A stretch of DNA of 64,000 bases from Owenia fusiformis (lineage: Eukaryota > Annelida > Polychaeta > Sabellida > Oweniidae), in NCBI GenBank assembly GCA_903813345.2, contig CAIIXF020000008.1:37820867-37884866 (forward strand). The letters run 5' to 3'. Both the position numbers and the translations under genes were made by a program. Below are positions 21,501 to 33,500 of this stretch, one piece after another; positions within the stretch are counted from its first letter, which is position 1, and every line of letters begins with the position of its first letter. The notes below the pieces were generated by a model, which was given only the letters and a program-made list of their open reading frames with translations, ran no database searches and was not told the origin of the DNA.

Positions 21501-24500
21501 CCTATGATGGCACATACGAGTTCAAATATTACAAAAGACAACTGGACATAATCGCTACTTATCATAAATGGGATGATCCAACCCGGGCAGTTCAACTGGT
21601 CTCCTACTTGCGAGGAGATGCTGTCAAAGTTCTTCTAGATTTAGAAATTGAGGACTGTTTTAATTATGATAAGCTGACAGAAACACTAAATTCTAAATTC
21701 ACTTCGATTGAACATCAGTACAATATTGATTTACGGGAAGAGAGTTTGGTGGGATGTACCTATCTGGACACAGCTGAACAGGCAAGTAAAATGATTTGTA
21801 GGCATATTTAAATGTACATATTCAAAAATATATTTTTAGCAATTTTACTATTCATGAATTTACATTGTAAGGCTTAATTGTTGTTGAATTGTGTTGACTT
21901 TGTTTCAGACCACATTGAATCAGGTACAAACAGCGATAATTAACGACAAAGAAACAAGAAAATTCCTGGAAGAAAACACAACCATTCAATACCTCCTAAG
22001 ACACCTAAATCGAGGGGGTTTATTAAGTACAGGGCTTGAAAATGAAATCAATGAAACTGAAGGGGATAACAAAAAGGTTACAGTTTACCTCGACTGGTTT
22101 ACGAAGAATGCCAAGCATGGAGATTTTGAAAAATTTATTGATGTACTGAAAACCAATGGAGAACCGACCTCTGCACTATATCTGTATCACAAATGGATAC
22201 GCCTTGGACCACTCGCAGAAGGTATGTTAATTTTTTGATGATGTTGTGGTAGTTTGGTAGATGGTTTAATGTCTGAAGTAATTTTATTTGAACAATATGG
22301 TAAATTATTCAACTAATTTGATCTTTTCCTCAATCACATTTACCTTTGATTCCTGAAGAAAGCTGTGAATGATACAGTGTGTAAGCATACAATGTGATAG
22401 TTTGCCCATATTTTCAGACCGAAATCACCATGAATTTGAAGAGGATGTATTACAAAGTACTGTTAGTTACAAACAACTAAGTCAGCTCTCAACATTTCCC
22501 CCGTTAACAGACCAGTATGAACGACTTGGAGAAAAACTGGGGTACTCAAAGGGAGAGACAGAAATGTACATGCTAAGTAACCAACTGTATCCAGAAAATG
22601 GAATCAGCGATATGTTCACAACTTGGAAACAAAGGCAAGGTTGCAGTGAGGCTAAAGTGAAAGATATCAACAATATTCTCCATGAACTTTGCATTCCAAG
22701 AAAATATTACATGTACATAGATAAAATCTTCACTCAAAATGAATATAAGGGAAGTCCCATTTGGTCTACAGAGAATCAAAAAGAAGGAGATTTTGATGTA
22801 CTGAAAAACAAAGTGCCATTAGAACTCCCAGAAGATGTATCACAACGAACACCAACAGACAAAGAGCTTTTGGGGATTTCAAGACACATTGGGTTCAAAT
22901 ACAAACAGCTTGCGTATGAACTTGGCTTTACTAAAGGAGAGTTAGACACACATATGATTTCCAACCAACTGGACGCAGCAAATGGGATCTGTGATATGTT
23001 AACTTCCTGGAAACAAAAGCAAGGCAAAAAATGCAGAGTGAAAGACCTTCTCAATGTTCTAGATAGACTTTCAATTCCAAGAAAAGATTACATTGGTGTC
23101 TTTACATTCTCTGAATACAGGCCTCCAGAACTTGTACCTCCTTGGAAGAAGATATAAACTTAGTGGATGACATGTGAAACTCTGCGTTCGGAGAATGGTC
23201 TCTTAAAGAGGAAGATATACCCAATGGTTGAAAAGAGGCAGTCACATCATACTATGAAAAAGGATTGGGCTTAGATGTGTGACTTACAACATTTATCTTG
23301 GGTGGTATCCGCTAATACATATAGGGGGGGGGGGGGGTTAATGATCATTTCATTTATTTAATAAAGTTTCAGGAAACATCACAAGTTCCAATAAATAGGG
23401 GGGATTAGTCGAGAAGAAAATTCACTTTGTTTTTCCAGGACTTTTCACCACCCTTAATGACATAAGAAAGAATTCCCATAGTTTCTTTGGTACTTTCCAT
23501 GATGTAATAATACAAGAATCTACATCTACAATTGAAAAGTTTATTTAGAGTCAATGCATGTGCTCTCTAGCAGATGGTGTGATGGTATTTTTCAAAAAAT
23601 GAAAAGCTGACAAATATGCTATCTTTTAAGATACAACAATAAAAAAATGAGGTCATCATGTAATTTGAGTGACAATCAAAATATTTGAACAAAAATCATG
23701 CTTAAAGTGTTGCTTAAAATAGGTATGATTCTTAATAACTTCATGTTCAAATTAGAAGCCCAGACTTGTCCTTGAACTAAATATAGTTATTGTAACCTTG
23801 TAAGTTGGTGCAATATAGTACTCATGAATAAGATTAGCAAACAAAATTTGAAATTGGGCCAATATCTTTTTTGTTTACATTGCCTGGGATTGTACTTTAT
23901 CAAACAGAGAAAGGTTAGCAAAAGAGGTCAAGTGCTAAAACATTAACTTAATATCAAATGTCAGGATAAACTGTATAAAAGTAAAAGTAAAGGATGAGTC
24001 TGGGAATGAGTCTGGGTATCGACTTAGAAAATATTGAAAATTGTAATGTCTGAAAAACCAACTCAATCACACATATTATTAAACTTCAATATCTTATCCT
24101 TCTTCTGAGAGTACAAAAATATCAATTTGTATCACAATTAATGAAGAAAATTGGCATCAAAGACAGTGCATATCACTTTATCAGAAGTGAAAAAAAATCA
24201 ATGGCAAATATTAAATGAATTATTTATACAAAAGGTTTGAAACATATCCTCCAAAACATTGCTTACTTTCTTTGTATAGACATTGAATGGTATTTCTGGA
24301 TAAGTGAATTGGTGTTTATCTGGGTAATCAAGGGATTATAATCACTAAAAGTAACTGAGCATCCAGTTTTGAGACTTCAATTGTGTTGGTGAAGTTACAC
24401 ATATTTCAGTCAAATTCATGCTGAGCACAACATTTTGGTTTCAATTTTATAATCTCTATACATGACCCTGGTGATGAAGAGTCAGAATCTGTCAAAAAAC

Positions 24501-27500
24501 CTAAACCGGAAAACTGTGCTCATTGTGAAAACTAAAAGTGGAGCAACTTTTTTTCTGTTATTTCTTACATCAAATGGCAGCCATCTTATTTTTCCCCCTT
24601 CAAATTCAACTGGCGGGAAATTCAAAAATTTGAAAAAAATTTAATCCTTAAATATATTTCAAAAATATGATTTTCTTTTAAATTCTTCATGGATCTTAAG
24701 TTATTTCTTCTTTGTAAGTCATACATGTTGCCATTGGTGGTTTTTCTATGATAATGACTTTTTTTTGTTAAGATACATATTCTGACTCTCAGCAGGGGGT
24801 TAATTATGCATCAAAACTCATGAAAATGTAAATATACTTATCAAATATAACTAGGACAGTAATAAAAAACATATTTCACATACATTTGACTGAGGGACCA
24901 AAAGGACATATACCAGGACACATCCTTTATTGAATTTATTTTTGCAAATCAAATGAAAATATTATTTATTTCATAAATTAATAAATATTGTTTAATAATT
25001 ACTCTATAGTGAGATTAAGAGTAACATTTATCTGTGAGAACATTAGCATTTTACAGGTCTACCAAAAGACATTTCAGCGTTTAACCTGGTATGACCAAAA
25101 AGCTGTGTATATTACATGTAAATTGGTATTTCAAGTCTTAATTGTTGTGATGATGTAATGAAAAACCAGTTTGATAATCTTTTTTATGATGTCATAATAA
25201 TGCAAATGAGTAATAATATATGTTACTATTAATAGTAATTAATCAATTGAAATTGTTATAAATAGTAATCCCTGCCTGGAGTTCTTGAATGATATGTATG
25301 TAGACAGATATAAGTTGTAAAAGTAAAATTTATTGAAAAAATTATCTTCCCTGAGGACATGTAAAAATCAAAATTGATAAAATATGAATTTAAAAAAGAA
25401 TATTGGTACAATATTCTGACCAGTGAAACCCAGCAATAACACAGATGCCAGTAGGTAGTTACCAGTTTCACCACCAGGTGGCACGATTGGGTCAGATAGC
25501 ATGGCGGATAAAGCAGAAAGTTCCCTTTAACTTTAATAACATCTGTTTTGGTGGTTCAATTTTCATATAACCCTAATGTATCTACTAGTTATGCAAGTTA
25601 AAATATGTCCAGTCAAGGTAAATGTTATCTAAGATATTTCTTTATTTGTGATTATGTAACATTGGGTCTATGGGGAATCAACCTTTTTTGAAACCTTTTT
25701 CTAGATGTACTTTTACATGTAGATTTCAAATATGACATCACTTTGACTGAATTTTGAATATTTAATGACGTAAATCTAGATTATTTCTACTCGCATCTAG
25801 TCTATTCTATAGTGGAGATGAAACTTAGTATTAAAAAATAGCACTCTAATAACAACATCACACCGGAACACCCGGACAACAGTAAAGTCAGATATCTTTG
25901 TTGCAAATAGCCACAGGTTCGTATTCGATTCGATTTTCATTAACTGCAGGTTTAATAGAGCACCTAGATTAAATTACTTTGGTACAACAATCAATCAAAG
26001 TGTCTTTCTATTCATCGTATAGTTAAATATTGTATATCATCGAAATAAAGGCTTTAATTTACTGATCAAATTATGACACACTGGACAATAGAGGCTGTAT
26101 AAATGACAACGGTAAATGTGAGACAAATGTGCTTTAAAATCAGGATGACAAACCAGTAATATTTGAAACGGTATTTATAAAGACAACAGTAAGTGTTAAG
26201 TTCACATTGTGATTTTCCTATGTTCCAATGCAGTACATCCACCATAGTCCGTTATCTCATCTAACTGTGTGCCATTGTCTCTGTTAATTATTTCAAATTC
26301 AGATTCCATTGTCATTGATGAATTCTGGAAAGGGTGTATTGTTAGGATTAACGACCACTTTTGATCGAAATTATGATTTCATTCAATGCACCATCACAAG
26401 AGCTTAATACATGCACAGAATTAGCGATAATAAGCTCCTATGAAATGAGAACCAAGTGATTAAAGAGTTGAAGTGACCGTTGTTTACCTCTGCCATATGT
26501 GACAACACTATCTGACTTAACCGTTGTCAGGGTGTTCCAGTGTTAACAGGTACTGTAATAATACATATACATAATCTCTACCTGGTTATAGTTTCCCCAT
26601 GTATTCTGGTAATATCCTGACTGGTCATACCCAGTGTTGCTATACCCAGAAGTGGAGGCTGCAGTGGATGAAGTAGGAGGTGGGACTTCAACTTTAGTCT
26701 TCTTAGGAGCTGCCTCTTCACTTGTGGATGTGGACTTTCTCTTCTTAGTTGCATTATATTCCTTCATCACTTTCTGGTGTTCTTCATATACCTCCATTAA
26801 CCTAATAACATTGACATTTGTTTAAGTACACTGTAATGTCAATGAATCGATTCTGAGTCTACGTGTATGCCATCTATATGTGATTGCAACATTGGTTATA
26901 TTCTGGCAGAAAGTTCAAAGCTCATCGATTTTTCGGATTACAATGTTGTTGTTTTTTAACTTTTCAGCATGAATATAGGGTTGGGACCTCAAAACCACGG
27001 AATGCTGCTCTGGCATTCTGTGGTTTTGATGTCCCAACCCTATATTCATGCTGAGAAGTTAAACAAATTGTTATCCGAAGAATACAATTGATCCTCAAAA
27101 TACCCCATATTTTTTCCTGACTATTACTTGGATATTTGATATTGCTTCTTGTTACAGATTAATAACTTTATGGAAAAAAAATGCAAACATTTTTCAAAAT
27201 GAACTGGAACAGTTTTTCTCATAATATTCATATCCGCTTTGAAAATCATTATCCGTCACACGAATATCAGTCATTGAGTAACTTCCAACCTTGATCTATG
27301 GATAACTTTTAAGATTTAAGCAATTGGGAAGAAATATACATGAATCTTTAATTGTTTAGTACTAACCCAGGGTTATGGGTACCACTTGAAAGTTTGTATT
27401 GTATTTAACAATTGAACATAACATTTGATTTGTTACAGATGCAGTTTCTTAACTGCAAATTGAGTGTAGAAGTTTAAGATGTGGCATACAAAAACTTTGC

Positions 27501-30500
27501 ATGGGGCCTTTAACTGCAATTTGAGCATGGAAGTCTAAGATGCACCAAACACAGACTTTGCATGGGGCCTTTAACTGCAATTTGGGCGTGGAAGTCTAAG
27601 ATGTAGCATACACAAACATATGTGATAGAACACTGAGTAACATCACATCAATTCATGTATGTTGAATTAATCTAGGCAACTGGTTTAGATGGACATCTGT
27701 GATGTATAGATGCACACTTGCAAGTATTGCCAACATAAAATAAATAAAATATAATTTCCCTTGTCAATTTTTAACTGATCACTGGGATTTTCATTCAAAG
27801 GAAGATCAAGATTGTAAAGTTAACTCATATTTAATGTGATATGATGTATCACAGTTAGTGATATTCACTCATTATGGGATAAAAAAAAACAATGGCAAAC
27901 CTGGAAACGTCACTTCCGAAATCCTCATTGAACTCTAGTTTTCTCCGTGAGAACTTCACTTTCTCATCTTGAGAGAAGTTGGCACCCAAGGCTCTGTCTA
28001 AGGCCTCATTCATTCGAGTCTCATCTATAGGGTTACACTGGTACTCCAAGTCTATCAACTGGTTATACAATTTGGCATTTTTCTGCAAGATAATATAAAA
28101 TGTTAGCAATGATGTTGGTCACATTTTAAAATACAAAATATAGTGGTAAAGAGAGGAATAAGCAAGAAATATAGTAAACCATTATGGAGTGAACAAACTC
28201 AATTGTATATCAACGCAAGGATATGAGACACTTCATTCTAAATTTAGAAAAAATGTAGATGAACAGGATTTATCAATTGATAAAGAGGCTTAAGGAAAAG
28301 TCACAAACACCCGTTAGAAAATATCGTTGGAATATTTTTGTGTTTTCTAATAAATGTTAAAATGCTATAAATGTTGCATACATAAACTTCTGCAATAGAA
28401 CACTGAGTAATATCGCATTAATTCATGTATGCTGGTTCAATCTAGGCAACTGGTTTAGATGGACATCTGTGATGTATAGATGCACACTTGCAAGTATTGC
28501 CACTAAATAGACAAGAACTGTAAAAACGAAGTGGATCATTGAACCACTTAAAATAAATACAAACAGGCTTTTTATGCATATTCCTTGGAGGAAGTTGGTC
28601 TTGCCAAATATTTCCAGGAGAGTGTTACCTTATCATTGTCTATTGCAGTGTTAAGAACTGTCCTGGCTTTAGCAACATCTCTCTTCACCTGTAAATATAT
28701 ACAATTAACATTATTGAAGGTAAAAATATATGCAATATAACATTATTGAAGGTGTATTGAAGGTGAAAATATCTGCAATACAAGGCATTAACATGACAAA
28801 ATGTCAATTTGAAGCAAGATGAAAAAAGACCTTTTTGACCTTGAGAATGTCATTGAAGATCAAATCTTTTTTGACTTGGAGAATGTCATTGAAGGTCAAA
28901 TTTAGATTTAGATTTGAACTGTTGAGAACTTATATATGATTTTGAAAAAACTATAGGTCAATTTGAAGCAAGTTGAAAAAAGACATTTTTGACTTTTTTT
29001 TACCTTGAGAAGGTCATTGAAGGTCAAATCTCAAATCTAAAGTCACACTCGAACTTCTGATAACTTGTAGATGATTTTGAAAAAAGAAATTGGTCAATTT
29101 GAAGCATGTTGAAAAAAGACCTTTTTGATCTTTTTTGACCTTGAGAAGGTCAAATCTCAAATCTCAAGTCAGATTTGAACTTCTGATAGCTTGTAGATAA
29201 TTTTGAAAAAAAGAATTGGTCAATTTGAAGCAAGTTGAAAAAAGACCTTTTTGACCTTTTTTGACCTTTTTTGACTTTGAGGTCATTAAAGGTCAAATCT
29301 TAAATATAAAGTCAGGTTTGAACTTCTGGAAACATGTAGATGATTTTGAAAAAAATTGAAGTCAGTCTAAACAGTGTTTGTTAAGTTATTGGATGTTGTA
29401 ATAATTTGTTACAGACGCCGATCGCCGATTGCCGATCACCATGCAATCATTGAAGAAGTAACAATCCAAACAACTGGGACTGGCCAAAACTGTTTGGATT
29501 AGCAGGTGTTAATAAATTTCAAGACTAAATTTATGTGAATCAATATATAGGTCTCACTGTATATTACATGTGCATTGACAAATTCAAAATTAAATGACTA
29601 TGGTTGTAATGATTCTCTTTGGAATGGTACCTATCTGTAGTGGAATAAACCTAGAGGATATATTACCCAATAGGGGAATAAACTACACTTTACTATAGCA
29701 CTCTATTGAGCCAAATCAGGCACAGAAGCCTGAATAGGAATTCTGGAGTGCAGAACATCAATTTTCATTAGGCTATATTCAGATCAATACGATAGAATTC
29801 TAATATGTAGAAAGCTTGATTCTAAAGGAATGATTAAAGGATAAAAGTAGTAAAAAGTAGGATTATTCAAAACATACATAAATCATCAAACTAAGTGCTC
29901 AACCAGGCATCGTGGAACCCTATTTATATAGAATGTTGCACAATTTACCTTCATCAAGAACCGAGCGTATTTTATTCTGTAGAATGTTGCAGTTTCCGTA
30001 TTCTGAGAATTATCAATGTATTCTTCAAACATCCCTTCAACATCTTCCACATTGCCTTGACGACGCTCTAGTCCGATACGACGTAGTGCTATGGATGAAT
30101 ACTGTGGTATCTGCTTATTTAAGTTGTGGAGCACTTCAAATGCTGATGTTGGATTACCTAAAATGTAAATTATTTTCCAAGATTAAACCTCCCGTTTGAG
30201 TTTCATGTATACAAGACAATTCAGGTACATCTCTTGCTTAAAATAACTTACAAAGATATAACATATACTTTCTGCTTAATACTGCCTGCTTAATTAATCA
30301 AAGTTGCTCAATAATAAGTCCAAAATTGAATAAGCTTTTCATATGATATAATATAAGATAAGAAGGTATGTTATATAGGATTGACAGTTGATGGGGGATA
30401 GTCATTAGACGGACCATGTCACTAATGTGTTGCTAAATTAGTGACACATTTGCGAGACACTGTCAAACTATAACACACAAAAAGAGTTAATCATTTACCA

Positions 30501-33500
30501 TGAATCTCTTCAAAGGCTGCCCATGCTAAGTTGATTGTGGGTTTCTTGGGAAGGTGTATTGTGCAGGCTCTTTTATAAACTTCTCTTACTCCCTTTACAC
30601 TGTGCTCTTCCATGTACTTAGCATACTGAAATGCAAAAGACAAGACTAGTAAACAAACTGAGTGATATTTGAAGACTATACAATAATAAAAATGTTTGTA
30701 TATTCTATTCTTTTTACACACCTTTAGGCAAAATTTAAATGAGAAATATAATCACAACTTATTTTTAGGAAATCCCAAATTTTCATTGAGGTGCAGAAGA
30801 TTCTCAACTGGGTGCAAAGCAATTATTGAAATCTCAACAAGGTGAAAAAATAGATTCTTATCTGGGTGCATGGCAACTCTTGAAATTAAATTGAAAATAG
30901 ATTCTCAAGTGCAGTTTTGTCCAGATCCCTTGTATTGTATGTATTTGATTTATGTGTTTGTAGTGGAATAAACCTAGAGGATATATTATCCAATAGGGGA
31001 ATAAACTACACTTTATTATAGCACTCTATTGAGCCAAATCAGGCACAGAAGCCTGAATAGGAATTCTTGAGTGCAGAAATAACATATTTAAACCTGAATC
31101 TGGAATATTTTCAAAATGCTCATGTTCATTTGGGTGTGAAACTGCTAAGTGTTCTTTGACAATAATCTTAAGTGTAGCTCCAAGGGATTGTACTCAGTCT
31201 GTCTGGTAATAAATCTGATATAATAGGACAATCAATTGTGACAAAGACCAACAAATGAAAAAATCTCCTGATATTTGTATATCTGATAGAATACACCCAG
31301 CAAGAAAAGCAGATCCATATGGTGACAGTATTCTGGAATGTATCTAAGGCTAAATACAGGATTTGATTTGAATTTTGGGTAAGTGATAGTCTATGAATGC
31401 AACAAATTACTGCCTGTACACAAAATGGGAATTTACTGAACCTTCAAGACTTCTCTAAATATGATGTCAGAATTCCATGGAAACCAACCTTCATCCAGAA
31501 TTCCTCATAAAGAGCGCATGAGATCATACAGCGTTCAAAGAGCAGGAGAACTCGCTTGTGTGTGCCATTCTCAATCTCCCAGTCTAGGTAATCCTTCCAG
31601 TTCTTCAACTGTGCTTTCTCTAGTGGTTTCACATGAAAATATGGTCTGCGAATCTACAAATGATTAATTTCATGTTAGGGGTTTCATTAACAGTGGATAG
31701 TTTTCCCTGGTTGTTGTTACAAAATTACCAGTTGTTGTTTTATAGAATTTGAACACGATTTGAATGATCAACCCAAAAAATGCTAACATGATGTGAATGT
31801 ATTCCCTTACCCCTTCCTCAAACTGCCACCTCTTGCTGACTTCCTCTTCTGTAGTTTTGTGAACAACAGTCCTAATCTCTATGATTTTCTTCCGCAATGC
31901 TTCAGTCTCAGGGTCCCCACTCTGTAATGTAATTAATATGTTTTATAGAGATTAGTTTATTAGGATCTGACTTGAGTGCTTTTCTAATGTAAGAACCAGC
32001 TAGAATTGTCATGGTTTCAAGTCTAATTGAGCAACTTTTAGGGTTAACACTATCAGACATAACAACTTAAGCATGTCACAATTTTCAAAGCAACATTCTG
32101 AAAATCTGATTTCAAATTATCTCAAAAATTTTAATTAATATTCAGACAAACTGAATTTGAATATCAAAGCTTAATGCTGGGATTAAACAAATGTTGATAT
32201 CTTTTGGGTCTTAAATTTCAAAATTTTTCTATAATATGAAACATTGCAATTTTGTGAACATTACATTTTGTTACTTATCTGCAGTGGAATAAACCTAGAG
32301 GGTATGTTACCCAATAGGGGAATAAACTACACTTTACTATAGCACTCTATTCAGCCAAACCAGACACAGAAGCCTGAATAGGAATTCTAGAGTGCAGAAA
32401 CTTCTCATATTTTATTTAATGATATTGAATGTATGTTGTCTGGAACCGTCAATGGTAAAATATTTAATTCTGACCTCTAAGATTCAGGTTATCAGCAAGT
32501 CTTAGCAAGCATGATTTATTTAAAGTCATCCAATTACATTTAATAAAAGTGCAATTTGCATCTTACCACTTCTTCAGTTTTTGCAGCCTTATCTTCACCA
32601 GGGGGTGGGGAATCCTCGCCTGGGGGCTTTTCTTCTCCTGGTGGGGCATCATCAACAGCAGGAGCATTCTCTGGGGATAACTCATCATCTGCGGGGACAC
32701 CAGGTTGCAATTCAGGGGTAATTGTGACCACTTGCTTTCTCAGCTCTAAGAACTCATCCAGCGAGAGAATATCCTTGGGAACGTTGGCATTGACAAATGA
32801 TTTGAAACTGAAATAAGAACAATCATGTCACATCATAATCATCAAGAACTGCATGAACTTTTTGTTTACAAAACATATTCTATCTACAGGGAATCATTCT
32901 ATTATTTTCACATCAGTATGATCATTTTATCCATCGATTAGACAAACTTAATATTATTTTATCATGTAACAATGCAGAACTGTGCCATTTGCAAAATCAT
33001 TGATTGATGGTGAATTGAACATATTTTATAGTAATCTTCTTAATAGTCTTAAATTCATTTCAGGAATTAAATACAAAGAACATCTAGCTGAAGGAATATC
33101 CAATGTCAAATAAATGGTTCGAGAGATCTCAGCAATAAAAACAGACGCACACCCAAAAACTCAATTGCACTTTTTCAGTGCAATAAAAACCTACTTGTCA
33201 AAATTATGGCTGTACAGTTGCGTTGGAAGTGCTAGAAGACGATCATATATGCCAGTTACTCTCTGTAAATTCTTTTTCTCCAATTCAAAGTTGATATATG
33301 CCTCCCAGAGCTTGTCTGATCTGAAGTCTCCTCCGCATGTTTCTATAGCCCTCTCGTAAAGCCTAACAGAACAAAGTACAGAATTTCATGTCTCTATTTA
33401 GGTGTTCATGAGACCCATATGAAATGTGTTCATGAGACCTATATGAAATGACTAACATATTATAACAAAGCATGAATAAAATATTTAAACGCTAATGAGA

